Notes: generated by a model not told the origin, from the sequence alone. A stretch of 64,000 nucleotides of DNA from Lysobacterales bacterium 63-13 (GCA_001899855.1 MKWR01000014.1:108723-172722), one strand, 5' to 3'. Positions 43,341 through 53,150 are shown, counted from the first letter of the stretch. Numbers and translations: made by a program.

Positions 43341-44246
43341 TTACGGCGCGGCCGGGGTGGTGCCGCAGAACTGTTGCCTGACCTGCATCGCTTCCGGCAT
43401 CCACTCGTTCAACTGGTTGATGCGGGTGCCTTCGGCGGGATGCGTCGACATGAACTCGGGCGGTTTCTGGTTGCCGAGCGCGGCCATGCGCTCCCAGAGC
43501 TTCGGTGCCTCCCGCGGGTCGTAACAGGCGGCGGCGGCGAGCAACAGGCCGACCTTGTCGGCTTCGGATTCGTGGCTGCGCGAGAACGGCAGGATCACGC
43601 CGTACTGGGCACCGGCTCCAATTGCCGCCATCACCATCTGCCGCTGCTCGGGATCCATGTCGCCGGTCGACATGCTTGCCGCGATCGAACCAATCTGCAC
43701 GAGCTTCTGCTGGGCCATGCGTTCACCACCGTGGCGCAGCAAGGCGTGGGCGATCTCGTGACCCATGACCACGGCGAGGCCGTCATCATTCTTCGCCACA
43801 GGAATGATGCCGGTGTACACCGCGATCTTGCCGCCCGGCAGGCAGAAGGCGTTGACCTGGTCGGACTGGATCACGCTGACCTGCCACTGGTAGGCGCTCC
43901 AATCGGTATTCGCCGGGGTTCCGGTGGCATCGGCAAGGTATTTTTCGACCTTCGGCGCCGCTTCGACGAGGCGCTGGGCTATGCCTTGCACTTCCTCGGG
44001 CAATTTGCCGGAGCGGATGACCTGGGATTGCTGCAGGATTTCCTGATACGACTGCAAGCCAAGCGCGGCCTCCTCCTGCGCCGAGGTGTCCAGCAACTGC
44101 TTGCGCCCGGTGAACGAAGCCTCGTTGCTGTGGCTGAAATAGTAGTAGCCGAAATACAGGCCAAACAGGAGAATCGGCCAGAGTTTCAGGCCGCGCCGGT
44201 TGCCTTGCTGGCCCAATTGCGCCGAACGATTTCCGAACAATCCCAT
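43341..44246 (-). CDS. M48-family metalloprotease, membrane anchored
   Basis: 301 codons. A single N-terminal hydrophobic segment (about residues 20-38, LKLWPILLFGLYFGYYYFSH) anchors the protein; the zinc motif HEIAH lies near residue 163 and the third ligand in HESEADKVGLLLA. The layout resembles periplasmic LoiP/YcaL/BepA-type proteases of envelope quality control. It lacks C-terminal TPRs. The next gene upstream is a FGE-like membrane protein in the same orientation. Confidence 0.9.
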   Translation of the reverse strand: MGLFGNRSAQLGQQGNRRGLKLWPILLFGLYFGYYYFSHSNEASFTGRKQLLDTSAQEEAALGLQSYQEILQQSQVIRSGKLPEEVQGIAQRLVEAAPKVEKYLADATGTPANTDWSAYQWQVSVIQSDQVNAFCLPGGKIAVYTGIIPVAKNDDGLAVVMGHEIAHALLRHGGERMAQQKLVQIGSIAASMSTGDMDPEQRQMVMAAIGAGAQYGVILPFSRSHESEADKVGLLLAAAACYDPREAPKLWERMAALGNQKPPEFMSTHPAEGTRINQLNEWMPEAMQVRQQFCGTTPAAP

Positions 44247-44370
44247 GTGCTTGTCCTCGACTTCCGGCGCAGCTTAGCCGTTGGACTGCAACGCTGCCTG
44301 ACCGGTCAACAATTGTTTTCCAAAACCCGGAATGCCAAGCAAGTCGCTGCGGACACCGGGACAACGCGTT

Positions 44371-46284
44371 TCACAACTCTCTCACGATGCGAAAACCGAC
44401 CCGTGCGCTGCGCGTGCCGGCGGCGGCACCGAGGCGATAGGCCGAGCGGATCTGCAAGGGCGAACTGCCCCAGGAGCCACCGCGAACCACGCGCAGCTCG
44501 CAGCCGGGGTTGATCCAGGCCGCGCTGCTGCGCGGAGCGCGCACATAGTTGTCGTGCCAGCAATCATCCACCCATTCGGAAAGATTGCCGTCAATGTCGA
44601 AAAGGCCAAACGGGTTGGCCGCAAAAGTCCTGACCGGTGCGGGCCCCCAGTAGCCGTCGTGGTAGCGCGTGAAGGAGTGGCCCCAACTGCGCTTGCTCGG
44701 TGAGCGATCGCCATCGCCGGTCAGGTTGGCCAGCACATTCGGCGGATTGCCGTCACCCCACCAGTAGCGGCTGGTCGAATTGGCGCGCAGCGCATATTCG
44801 AATTCGGCTTCGCTGGGCAGCCGATAACGCTTGCCGGTGCGCTGCGAAAGCCAGGCGACATACTCATGGGCATCGTTCCACGAGACATTCAGCACCGGCA
44901 GCTTCTCGGCTGCGCGATCGCCCTTGTAATCGCGCTGCCAGTCGATCCCGCGCCGATCGATCATGCGGCCACTGCTTTCGTCATAGACACTGCCGGTGCC
45001 GATGCGCTCGGCATCCGTGCGATAGCCGACCGCCTTGACGAACTCGCGAAACTGGCCGACGGTGATTTCACTCTGGCCCATGGCGAATCCACTGGGGATG
45101 ACCACCGTGCGCTGCGGATCCTCCTCGTCGCGATGGCCCTCCTCGCTGGCTGGCGAACCCATCTTGAACTGTCCGGCCGGAATCACCACCACCGCTGGAG
45201 CCGAGCCGCTGGTATCAAGGAAACGATCGCTGAAAACCTGGCCGGGCGAGAAGCTGGCGTAGAGGCGGGCATTGCGCAGGCGCTCGTTGAATTCGTCGAG
45301 TCCGACCAGATCCGTGCTGATCGCCTGCGCATCCTTGCCGAGTCTTTCGGCGAGATCGGCATTTCCGGCATCCAGCGCGGATCGCGCCTGTGCAAGCACC
45401 GTCTCGCCACGCTGGCGGCGCAGGCCCTCGATCTGGGAGCGCGTATCCAGCAGCGCCTGCGATCCCGGGCGGATCGACGAGGCCTCGGCGAGAATCTTGT
45501 CAGCGCTGGCAAAATCATCCTGCGCTGCCGCGCCCAGCGCCCGCTCGAGGTAGCCGCGCTCGATGCGGCCGAGCCCTTCGTCGGCAATACGGTTGCCGGG
45601 ATCGATCTTCAACACCTTGCGATAGACCGCCAGCGCATTGTTGTCGCCCTCACCGACCAGGCGATTCTGCTTGAGCAGCTCCGCCGCCGCCGTCAGCATC
45701 GGCATGACCTGGCCAAGCCGCTGCAATCGCGCGCGCAGGTTTTCCAGCTCGGCTTCCGAATGAGGAAGGTCGGCGAACTGGGCAGCATAGCGCTGCGCTT
45801 CCGCCTCGTCGCCGCGCTCCAGCGCCGCCAGCGACCAGTCGCGCACGGCACCTCCGATGCGCTGCAGCGCGTTGTGTGCGGCGGGATTGTTGGGATCCCC
45901 GGCAAGCACCTGGCGGTACAGGCCCACGGCGTTGTTGCCGGGCGGCTCGAACAGCTTGCCGGCCTCTTCCTGGGCGCGGGCGGCCTTGAGCAGGGCCGCG
46001 ATTTCCTTGCTCACCGGCGCCGGAGGCCCCATCGCGATGGCCTCGGCCAGCGTGGTTCCGACGATCGGTCGCGTGCCATCCCCCTCGCCGACCGGGGGCT
46101 GGCTGCGATCGATGACCCAAGGCTTGCCCATCTGTGGCGAAGTCGTCGCCGTTTGCATCTGGGTTTGCGGTTCGACATGCAGGATGCCCGGGAAAAACCG
46201 GTACACCAGGGCAAACGCCAATACGAGGATGCCAAGCGCGCCACCCCAGTTGCGTTGCTTGTTGACGTTCTCGGTGCCGGGCAT
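44371..46284 (-). CDS. membrane-anchored TPR and FGE/SUMF1-like protein, catalytic Cys absent
   Basis: 637 codons. One membrane helix near residues 12-32 (WGGALGILVLAFALVYRFF), an extended helical repeat region (about 90-340) with TPR-like units (NNAVGLYRQVLAGDPNNPAA, NNALAVYRKVLKIDPGNRIA), and a C-terminal FGE-sulfatase domain (about 365-637: VVVIPAGQFKMGSPASEEGH, ITVGQFREFVKAVGY, RLPSEAEFEYAL, LSEWVDDCW, VVRGGSW, VGFRIVREL). The two active-site cysteines of formylglycine-generating enzymes, expected after RGGSW, are not there. It is probably a binding or structural domain. Confidence 0.85.
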   Translation of the reverse strand: MPGTENVNKQRNWGGALGILVLAFALVYRFFPGILHVEPQTQMQTATTSPQMGKPWVIDRSQPPVGEGDGTRPIVGTTLAEAIAMGPPAPVSKEIAALLKAARAQEEAGKLFEPPGNNAVGLYRQVLAGDPNNPAAHNALQRIGGAVRDWSLAALERGDEAEAQRYAAQFADLPHSEAELENLRARLQRLGQVMPMLTAAAELLKQNRLVGEGDNNALAVYRKVLKIDPGNRIADEGLGRIERGYLERALGAAAQDDFASADKILAEASSIRPGSQALLDTRSQIEGLRRQRGETVLAQARSALDAGNADLAERLGKDAQAISTDLVGLDEFNERLRNARLYASFSPGQVFSDRFLDTSGSAPAVVVIPAGQFKMGSPASEEGHRDEEDPQRTVVIPSGFAMGQSEITVGQFREFVKAVGYRTDAERIGTGSVYDESSGRMIDRRGIDWQRDYKGDRAAEKLPVLNVSWNDAHEYVAWLSQRTGKRYRLPSEAEFEYALRANSTSRYWWGDGNPPNVLANLTGDGDRSPSKRSWGHSFTRYHDGYWGPAPVRTFAANPFGLFDIDGNLSEWVDDCWHDNYVRAPRSSAAWINPGCELRVVRGGSWGSSPLQIRSAYRLGAAAGTRSARVGFRIVREL

Positions 46285-46401
46285 GGGTGCGAAATGAAAG
46301 GCTGACAGCAGCGTGTCAGCACCTTAGGCTATCGCGGGAGGCATCCGCAACCGCGGCTGCGCCTCCTTGTTCAACTCCCGTATCTGCAGAGGAAGGCGCA
46401 A

Positions 46402-47490
46402 TTGGCAGCCTGGATCGACCGCACCGAAAAACTCCATGATTTCGACCGCCTCCCCGGTCGCCTCGTCGGGCTGGATACCGAGTTCATGCGCACCGACAGC
46501 TTTGCGCCGAAGCTGGCCCTGATCCAGATCGAGATCGACGCGCAAATCGCCCTCATCGACCCGATCGCCGACATCGACATGAGCGTCCTCGCCAGGCGCC
46601 TCGGCGATCCACGCACCGTCTCCATCATGCACAGCGCCAGCGAGGATCTCGATGCGCTGAGCAGCCTGCTGCCAAACAGCCTTGGCACACTGTTCGACAC
46701 GCAGATCGCAGCGGCCTTTTGCGGCCTCGGTGCCGGCCTTGGCTACCAGAAACTGGTGCTGGCCGTGTGCCATGTCGACCTGCCGAAAGGCGAGACGCGA
46801 TCGGACTGGCTGCAGCGTCCGCTGACGCCGTCGCAACTGGAATATGCCGCGCAGGATGTCATCCACCTGCCCGTCCTGCATGCGGACTTGTCCGCACGCC
46901 TGTCCGGGCGCGGCTATGCCGAGTGGCATGCCGAGGATTGCGCACGCATGCTCGAGCGCGCGCGCCATCGCGAGCCCGACCTGCAACCGCAGACCGCCTA
47001 TCGCGGTGCCGCCGAATGGACGCGCGAGCAGCAAGGCCGGTTGCGTCGCGTGCTCATCTGGCGTGACGCCACGGCGCGTCGCATCGACAAGCCGCGACCG
47101 TGGATCCTCGATGATCCGCGCATCCTCGACCTCAGCGCGAACCCGCCCGCCAATGCCAACGAACTGGCCGAACGCGGTCGCGGGCTGCGCGCACTGCGCG
47201 GCGCCGAACGCGCCGAGCTGCTGGACGTGCTGCGCAGCCCCTTGAGTGCCGAGGAACTCGATTTCGAGAGCATTCCCGCAGCCGCCGATGGCGAGGAACG
47301 CCGCGTGATCCGCGCGCTGAAGGAAATCGTCACCGCCCGCGCCGGCGAACTCGATCTGCCTGAAGGCCTGCTCTGTTCGCGCCGCCACCTCGAAAGCCTG
47401 TACCTGTCACGGCAATGGCCAGCCGCCCTCGAAGGCTGGCGCAAACCGCTGCTGCACGATGCACTGATGGCGCGCCTCGCCGACGCCTGA
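46402..47490 (+). CDS. rnd: ribonuclease D
   Basis: 362 codons. DEDD exonuclease domain: VGLDTEFMRTD, HSASEDLDALSS and YAAQDVIHLPVLH carry the acidic residues; an HRDC domain follows (RRVLIWRDATARRIDKPRPW). It trims tRNA 3' ends. The start is a TTG with AGAGGAAGG upstream; no ATG precedes the conserved N-terminus. tRNA-Ala lies 126 bp downstream. Confidence 0.93.
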   Translation: MAAWIDRTEKLHDFDRLPGRLVGLDTEFMRTDSFAPKLALIQIEIDAQIALIDPIADIDMSVLARRLGDPRTVSIMHSASEDLDALSSLLPNSLGTLFDTQIAAAFCGLGAGLGYQKLVLAVCHVDLPKGETRSDWLQRPLTPSQLEYAAQDVIHLPVLHADLSARLSGRGYAEWHAEDCARMLERARHREPDLQPQTAYRGAAEWTREQQGRLRRVLIWRDATARRIDKPRPWILDDPRILDLSANPPANANELAERGRGLRALRGAERAELLDVLRSPLSAEELDFESIPAAADGEERRVIRALKEIVTARAGELDLPEGLLCSRRHLESLYLSRQWPAALEGWRKPLLHDALMARLADA

Positions 47491-47527
47491 GCCGCGACGA
47501 AAAGACCCACGCCGACTGCCGCTCGGC

Positions 47528-47557
47528 TTGGCGCTGTCCACATTGATCCGATATGAT
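47528..47557 (+). promoter_or_regulatory. promoter of tRNA-Ala
   Basis: TTGGCG (47528-47533) and TATGAT (47552-47557) with an 18-bp spacer, about 60 bp before the mature tRNA. Confidence 0.5.
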
Positions 47558-47616
47558 CCGCAACCGCGCAGGGATTCGGCCCCAACCGAAGCTCGCCCTG
47601 GCGCAGACGATTCAAC

Positions 47617-47692
<76 letters not shown>

Positions 47693-47705
47693 ATGTTCAA
47701 CGAAA

Positions 47706-47730
47706 AACCGGCCCTCGCGGCCGGTTTTTT
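47706..47730 (+). terminator. rho-independent terminator of tRNA-Ala
   Basis: AACCGGCC, loop CTCGC, GGCCGGTT followed by TTTT, 13 bp after the CCA. Confidence 0.9.
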
Positions 47731-48072
47731 GTTGCCAGGAATCCCGTGACGTCGCGGGATTTCGCGCGGTTCTGCGGTGCCACTCGCGCTGGGAATGGCG
47801 CCCGAAACGGGCCCGATTCGCCTCCCTTTTCCTCTCTCTCCTCCACTTGCCCGTGAGTGCGGGCGGCGCACGCCTGCTCAAGCAGCAGGCGTGCCGGAGC
47901 GCCGGCAATGGCGCCGGCAACGAGAGGCCGTGCTCGTTGCCGAGCAGTGGAGAGGGGCGCATGAGCGGAGACGCGCCAAGCCACGCGCTCTCCTGCCGGT
48001 CGGCAAGTGCCGCAGTCGAAAGCAGCGCGGGGACCAGGATCGCGGGGAGCCTTGTCCGCAATGGCATCCGCT
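47731..48072. other. gene-free region with hairpins between tRNA-Ala and pspC
   Basis: Open frames run through here on both strands, but they continue into the tRNA gene or have Arg-rich nonsense composition. Two hairpins stand out: GCACGCCTGCT/AGCAGGCGTGC near 47868-47894 and GGCAACGAG/CTCGTTGCC near 47915-47942. No family similarity is seen. Confidence 0.5.
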
Positions 48073-48267
48073 TCATTCCTCGGGAATGAGCAGCCACAGG
48101 ATCAGGTAGACGAGGATGCCCGGGAATGCCGCGGAAGCAATCGAGATGATCACGTAGAGCACGCGGGTCAGCGTCGAATTCCAGCCGAAGCGGCGGGCGA
48201 TGCCGCCCATGACGCCGGCAAGCATGCGGTCACTGCGCGACCGCGACAATCTTCGTTCGGAACTCAT
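48073..48267 (-). CDS. PspC-domain membrane protein
   Basis: 64 codons. RSDRMLAGVMGGIARRFGWN is the PspC signature, followed by a hydrophobic helix (about residues 33-60, VLYVIISIASAAFPGILVYL) and IPEE. Full-length PspC has more, but stand-alone 60-70 residue forms are common. The ATG at 48267 starts the domain; the longer open frame upstream is non-coding. The function may relate to envelope stress. Confidence 0.85.
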   Translation of the reverse strand: MSSERRLSRSRSDRMLAGVMGGIARRFGWNSTLTRVLYVIISIASAAFPGILVYLILWLLIPEE

Positions 48268-48457
48268 GTTTCGGCACCTTCCATCGGGGTCTTCGGATTG
48301 GATCCATGCAGCGATCGATTCGATGCATGTTCGTCGAGCGTGCGCTGCAGGCGGTTGAAATTGTCGATCATGCGGCAAACACCGGGCAATCACTTTCCAC
48401 TCTTGCCACGGCACAGGCGATGAACGGGCGGGGACGCGGCGGCATGCGTCGCCGTCG

Positions 48458-48703
48458 TCACCTGGAAGCGTCGTCGCTGGAGTCGGCCGGGTCGTGCGCC
48501 GGTGCCGGCATGCCCGCTGGGTGCAGCGACGCGTCCGCCTCCTCTTGTGCGGCACTCTCCGCGAACGGCACATCGACCAGCGGCAACAGGGCCGGCGTGT
48601 CCATGTCGTCGAACTGGTCGTGTTCAACAGCCCAGAAGAAGGCGAAACCGGCGCCGATCAGCAAGACGATCGACAACGGCACCATGACCAGCAGGATGTT
48701 CAT
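48458..48703 (-). CDS. ccoS: cbb3 oxidase maturation protein CcoS
   Basis: 81 codons. N-terminal membrane helix (ILLVMVPLSIVLLIGAGFAF) followed by FWAVEHDQFDDMDTPALLPL, the CcoS signature, and a longer Ala/Asp-rich tail. CcoS is needed for cofactor insertion into the cbb3 oxidase. It overlaps the ccoI stop by 4 bp. Confidence 0.93.
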   Translation of the reverse strand: MNILLVMVPLSIVLLIGAGFAFFWAVEHDQFDDMDTPALLPLVDVPFAESAAQEEADASLHPAGMPAPAHDPADSSDDASR

Positions 48704-51168
48704 GCATTGTCCACGCGTGGCAGCGGATGTCCGGTGCCTGCAGCCGTTGCCGCCGCTGCAGGCTCGCGACCGATGCGCAGTGCGTTGAGGATGACGCCCA
48801 GCGAACTCATCGACATGCCGAGCGCGGCCAGCCAGGGCGGCACGAAGCCGAGCGCCGCAATCGGGATGGCACTCAGGTTGTAGATCAGCGCCCAGCGATA
48901 ATTCTGCTGCAGGATGGCCAATGCCTGGCGCGCCAACGTGCGCGCCGGGGCGAGCACGTCAAGGCGCTCACCGGCGAGCACGATGTCGCTGCTGGCCTGG
49001 GCCAGTTCGGCACCACCGACGAGGGCAATCGAGACATCGGCACCGGCCAGCACCGGCGCATCGTTGATGCCATCGCCGACCGCGATTACGCGCGCACCTT
49101 GCGCACGCAACTCGGCCAGCCATGCCAGCTTGTCGGCGGGGAGCTGGCGCGCGCGCCATTGTTCGATGCCGAGGCGACCGGCGATGGCGGCAACCTTGGC
49201 CGGTGCATCGCCGCTGCAGATCGACACCGCAAGACCTTGCTCCTTGAGTGCCGCGACCGCCGCCAGCGCGCCGGGGCGCAAGCGTTCGCTGAGGCGAAAC
49301 GCGGCAATCGCAGCGTGCTCATCGGCAAGCAGGACGGCATCGTCGAATGCTGCGTCGGCGATCAGTCCGGCGCAGGCAAAATCGGCTCGACCCAGGCGCA
49401 GTTGGCGTCCGTCGATGCATGCGCTGATGCCGAGCCCGGCCTCTGCGCTGATCTCCACATGCCTCGGCAAAGCCGCGGCCGAATCCACGCAACCGGCGGC
49501 AATGGCCTGCGCGGCCGGATGGCGGCTCTGCCCCGCCAGCATGGCGGCCAGGGCCAGCACCTCGACACGTGGCTGGCCGTTGAGGATCTCGATATCGGCC
49601 AGGGCCAGCTCCGGCTCGGTCAGCGTGCCGGTCTTGTCGAACACGACATGCGTGGCTTCGGCCAGCACCTCGATGGCATCGGGTTGCACGACGAGCACGC
49701 CACGGCGCGCGAGCACGGCAAGGCTGCGCGTGATCGCTGCAGGCACCGCCAGGGCAAACGCGCACGGGCACGACACCACCAGCACCGCCAGTGCGGCGGC
49801 AAATGCACGCGAGGGATCGACGATGAGCCAGACCAGCAAGGTCAACGCGGTCAGGCCAAGCACGCGGGCGACGAAACGCGATGCCGCGCGATCGCCTGCA
49901 CGCGCCAATTTTGGCCGCTCGGCCTGGGCACGTTCGACGAGGGCGGCAATGCCGGCCAGCGTGGTCTCGTTGCCGGTGCGTTCGACGCGCAACGTGGCCG
50001 GCCCGTCGACAAGGACGCTGCCCGCGACCAGGTTGTCGCCGCGGCGCTTTTCCAGCGCGGCCGATTCGCCGGTCAACAAGGCCTCGTCGACGCGACAGCG
50101 GGCACTGAGGAGGATGCCATCGACCGGCACCACGCCGCCTTCGCGAACCTGCACGTGGTCATCGCGTTCAAGCTCATGCACGCCAACCCGCTCGAAGCTG
50201 CCATCGGCGCGATGGCGCTCCGCAAACGGCGGCGCCAGGCGAGCCAGCGCATCGGTGAGGTCACCGGCACGGTGGCGCGCGCGCATTTCCAGATAGCGTC
50301 CGGCAAGCAGGAAAAACACGAACATGGAGACCGACTCGAAATACACATGGCCGCTGCCGCGCAACGCCTCGACCAGGCTGGCGACATAGATCGCGGCGAC
50401 GGCAATGGCAACCGGCACATCCATGCCCAGCCGGCGCGCCTTGAGCGAACGCAGCGCACCGGCAAAAAACGGTTGCGCCGAATACAGCACGACCGGCGTG
50501 GCGACGAGGAAACCAAGCCAGCGGAACAGGTCGCGCGTGGAGGTGTCTTCCAGTTCCATCGCGCCGAAATACAGCACTGCCGCATACATCATCGCCTGCA
50601 TGGCACCGAACCCGGCGACCAGCAAGCGCTTCAGCGCGGCGCGTGATTCACGTCGGCGCACGTCATCCAGCGCCTGCGCATCGAGTGGCAAGGCCTGGTA
50701 GCCCGCCCGCGACAGGGTCTGCAGGATCTGCGTGAGCCCGCTCATGCGCTCGTCCCAGACCACGCGGGCACGCCGGGCGGCGGCATTGACCTGGACCTTG
50801 TGCATGCCCGGCAGCGCACCAAGCGCGCGTTCGATCAGCCATACGCAACCGGCACAGCGCACGCCTTCGACCAGAAGCACCATTTCGCGACGATGGTCGC
50901 CGAGATCACGCACGACATGGCGCGCGACCTCCTCGCGCTGCCATGCCTGTTCGGCATCCGCGCCATCGCGGCGTGGCTCCGGCTTCTGTGCCGGATGCGT
51001 GCGCAGGCGGTAGTAGTCGCCAAGTCCAAGCTGCTCGATCCACGCCGCCGCCGCATGGCAACCCTCGCAACACAAGGCGCGCAGGCTGCCGGCGACCTCG
51101 GCATGCACGACGCCGCTGGCCGGCAATTTCTCGCCGCAGTGCCAGCAACGGGCGTCAATCTGCTTCAC
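48700..51168 (-). CDS. ccoI: copper-transporting P-type ATPase CcoI/FixI
   Basis: 822 codons. N-terminal Cys-rich region (CWHCGEKLP, CCEGCHAA), a heavy-metal domain with RCAGCVWLIERALG, eight-helix P1B core with CPCAFAL, phosphorylation site DKTGTLTEPE and hinge GDGINDAPVLAGAD. CcoI loads copper for the cbb3 oxidase. The start is GTG, overlapping the upstream FixH-like gene by 4 bp; the N-terminal Cys motif follows directly, which supports this start. Confidence 0.95.
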   Translation of the reverse strand: MKQIDARCWHCGEKLPASGVVHAEVAGSLRALCCEGCHAAAAWIEQLGLGDYYRLRTHPAQKPEPRRDGADAEQAWQREEVARHVVRDLGDHRREMVLLVEGVRCAGCVWLIERALGALPGMHKVQVNAAARRARVVWDERMSGLTQILQTLSRAGYQALPLDAQALDDVRRRESRAALKRLLVAGFGAMQAMMYAAVLYFGAMELEDTSTRDLFRWLGFLVATPVVLYSAQPFFAGALRSLKARRLGMDVPVAIAVAAIYVASLVEALRGSGHVYFESVSMFVFFLLAGRYLEMRARHRAGDLTDALARLAPPFAERHRADGSFERVGVHELERDDHVQVREGGVVPVDGILLSARCRVDEALLTGESAALEKRRGDNLVAGSVLVDGPATLRVERTGNETTLAGIAALVERAQAERPKLARAGDRAASRFVARVLGLTALTLLVWLIVDPSRAFAAALAVLVVSCPCAFALAVPAAITRSLAVLARRGVLVVQPDAIEVLAEATHVVFDKTGTLTEPELALADIEILNGQPRVEVLALAAMLAGQSRHPAAQAIAAGCVDSAAALPRHVEISAEAGLGISACIDGRQLRLGRADFACAGLIADAAFDDAVLLADEHAAIAAFRLSERLRPGALAAVAALKEQGLAVSICSGDAPAKVAAIAGRLGIEQWRARQLPADKLAWLAELRAQGARVIAVGDGINDAPVLAGADVSIALVGGAELAQASSDIVLAGERLDVLAPARTLARQALAILQQNYRWALIYNLSAIPIAALGFVPPWLAALGMSMSSLGVILNALRIGREPAAAATAAGTGHPLPRVDNA

Positions 51169-51383
51169 GGCTTCGCCGGTGGCTGCGCTGCGGGCGCTGG
51201 CGCCGGCTGGCGGGTTGCCGGAATCCTGAAACTGGTGCCCTGGTCGACACTCGGCAGCGGCGGATCCTCATGCGCCAGGGCAAACACGATCAGGTGGATG
51301 CACGCGGCCAGCGAGCCAGCAAGGATCGCGACGCCCAACCAGGCGACCGGCTGCCGATACCAGCGTTGGTCATTTTTTTGCAT
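51165..51383 (-). CDS. short FixH/CcoH-like protein
   Basis: 72 codons: MQKNDQRWYRQPVAWLGVAI begins a single membrane helix (to about residue 33), then a Pro-rich tail (RQPAPAPAAQPPAKP). The RWYRQPxxW start and its place between ccoP and ccoI are those of FixH/CcoH, which assists cbb3 assembly, but the usual 100-residue periplasmic domain is absent. It overlaps the ccoP end by 14 bp. The assignment rests on position and the N-terminal motif. Confidence 0.7.
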   Translation of the reverse strand: MQKNDQRWYRQPVAWLGVAILAGSLAACIHLIVFALAHEDPPLPSVDQGTSFRIPATRQPAPAPAAQPPAKP

Positions 51384-52296
51384 TTCTCTTTCTTGCCAGT
51401 TCTTCGCCCTGCGCATTGGCGAAAACCCAGGCCGCAACCGCTTGCGTGCGCTCGCCACCCAGGCGCCGCCCCCAGCTCGGCATGGTGCCGGTGCGACCCT
51501 GGCCGATCGTCTTCTCGATCGTCGCCAGGTCACCGCCATGCACCCAGATGTCGTCGGTGAGGTTGGGGGCGCCAAGGGCCGGATTGCCCTTGCCGTCCAT
51601 GCCATGGCAGGCGCTGCAGACGGCGAATTGCGGCTGGCCGGCAGCCGCCTTCCCGGCATCGTGCTTGGCTCCGGAAAGGCTCAGCACGTAGTTGGCCAGG
51701 TTGCTGATTCCTTCCTTGTCGAAGGTCTCGGCGAACGGCGGCATCATGCCGCGGCGACCATCCTTGATGCTGGCCAGCAGTTGCTCGCCATCACCGCCGT
51801 ACATCCAGCCGCCGGCGGCCAGGCTCGGCGCGCCGAGCAACTGGTTGCCATGCGCCTGGCGACCGTGGCAGGCCGCGCAGTTGTCGAGGAACAGGCGGCG
51901 CCCGAAATCGATCACCTCGTCGTCGGCGGAAAGCGCCTCGACCGAACGCGTGCGCAGGCGCTCCATCATCGGCTCCAGCTTGGCGTTGTTGCTGGCCACG
52001 TCACGGGCCAGCTCGCCCTGCGATGTCCATGCCAGCACGCCCTTGTTCGCGCCAAACCCGGGATAGAGGACCAGATAACCGATGCCGGCGGCGAACATCG
52101 ACGCGGAAAACCATACCCACCATGTCGGCAGCTTGCGCACGCTTTCGCGGATGGTGCCGTGCGCCCAGACGTGGCCGGTGGTTCCGTCGGGCTGCAGCGG
52201 AATCCTCACCCGCTGTCCCCAGAGGAACAGGAAAAACGTCACGCCCATGTTGAACACCACCAGGAACATGATCCAGGTTGACCAGAATGTGCTCAT
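51370..52296 (-). CDS. ccoP: cbb3 oxidase diheme subunit CcoP
   Basis: 308 codons. N-terminal membrane helix(es) (TWIMFLVVFNMGVTFFLFLW and WWVWFSASMFAAGIGYLVLY), then two cytochrome c domains with CAACH (near residue 139) and CSACH (near residue 230); distal Met ligands are in GMMPPF and GTMPSW. It passes electrons from cytochrome c to CcoO/CcoN. It overlaps ccoQ by 4 bp. Confidence 0.97.
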   Translation of the reverse strand: MSTFWSTWIMFLVVFNMGVTFFLFLWGQRVRIPLQPDGTTGHVWAHGTIRESVRKLPTWWVWFSASMFAAGIGYLVLYPGFGANKGVLAWTSQGELARDVASNNAKLEPMMERLRTRSVEALSADDEVIDFGRRLFLDNCAACHGRQAHGNQLLGAPSLAAGGWMYGGDGEQLLASIKDGRRGMMPPFAETFDKEGISNLANYVLSLSGAKHDAGKAAAGQPQFAVCSACHGMDGKGNPALGAPNLTDDIWVHGGDLATIEKTIGQGRTGTMPSWGRRLGGERTQAVAAWVFANAQGEELARKRNAKK

Positions 52297-52478
52297 TTCG
52301 TGGTGTCCTCGCTTTCTGCATTTTGTTCTTTCGCATCCCTGTCCTGCATCGGGATCTGCGCCATCTTGTCAAACGGCTTCTTGTGCCGTGGCCGCCACGC
52401 CCAGATCCAGATGCCGATGAAAACCACCAGCAGGAGCACGGTGATGACTCCGGCAAGCTGTCCCCATAGCGGATTCAT
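52293..52478 (-). CDS. ccoQ: cbb3 oxidase subunit CcoQ
   Basis: 61 codons: one membrane helix ([20 protein letters not shown]) followed by [13 protein letters not shown], the CcoQ/FixQ pattern, and an acidic tail. It overlaps both ccoO and ccoP by 4 bp. Confidence 0.93.
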   Translation of the reverse strand: MNPLWGQLAGVITVLLLVVFIGIWIWAWRPRHKKPFDKMAQIPMQDRDAKEQNAESEDTTK

Positions 52479-53140
52479 GGCTGCCCCGCCGCGGCCGGGG
52501 TAGCCGGCACCGGTGGCGCGGAGGTATCGACATTCAGCGTGCCGAGGCCCTGCAGGTAAGCGACGATGGCATCGAGTTCGGTCTTGCCCTGCACGGCATC
52601 TGCCACGCCGGCAATGTCGGCATCCGTGTACGGATCACCCAGCCGGCGCAGGACGCGCATGCGCGCCTGGATGTCGCCGGCATCGATTGCCGTGCCCGAC
52701 AGCCAGGGGTAGTTCGGCATGTTCGATTCCGGCACGAGCGTGCGTGGGGCGAGCAGGTGCATGCGCTGCCAGTCGTCGGAATACTTGCCGCCGATGCGAG
52801 CCAGGTCCGGGCCTGTGCGCTTGGAGCCCCACTGGTGCGGCCGGTCGTAGACCGATTCGCTGGCCACCGAATGCTCGCCGTAGCGCTGCACCTCGAAGCG
52901 TTGCGCGCGGATCATCTGCGAATGGCACAGATAACATCCTTCGCGCACATAGATGTCCCTGCCGGCCAGGCGCAGCGCGTCGTAGGGCTTGACCCCGGCA
53001 GGCGCTTCCTGCGAATGCGCCTTCATGAACAACGGCGTGATCTCGGCGAGACCGCCAATCGAAACCATGACCGCGATGCAGATCCCGAGCAGGCCGGCGT
53101 GCTTTTCGATCGCCTCGATGTATTTGTAGCCACTTGCCAT
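52475..53140 (-). CDS. ccoO: cbb3 oxidase monoheme subunit CcoO
   Basis: 221 codons. An N-terminal membrane anchor ([20 protein letters not shown]) and one heme c site CYLCHSQ (near residue 70) with Met ligand in [10 protein letters not shown]. The second membrane-bound c-type cytochrome of the complex. It follows ccoN after 10 bp. Confidence 0.97.
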   Translation of the reverse strand: MASGYKYIEAIEKHAGLLGICIAVMVSIGGLAEITPLFMKAHSQEAPAGVKPYDALRLAGRDIYVREGCYLCHSQMIRAQRFEVQRYGEHSVASESVYDRPHQWGSKRTGPDLARIGGKYSDDWQRMHLLAPRTLVPESNMPNYPWLSGTAIDAGDIQARMRVLRRLGDPYTDADIAGVADAVQGKTELDAIVAYLQGLGTLNVDTSAPPVPATPAAAGQP

Positions 53141-53150
53141 GTCGGTCTCC

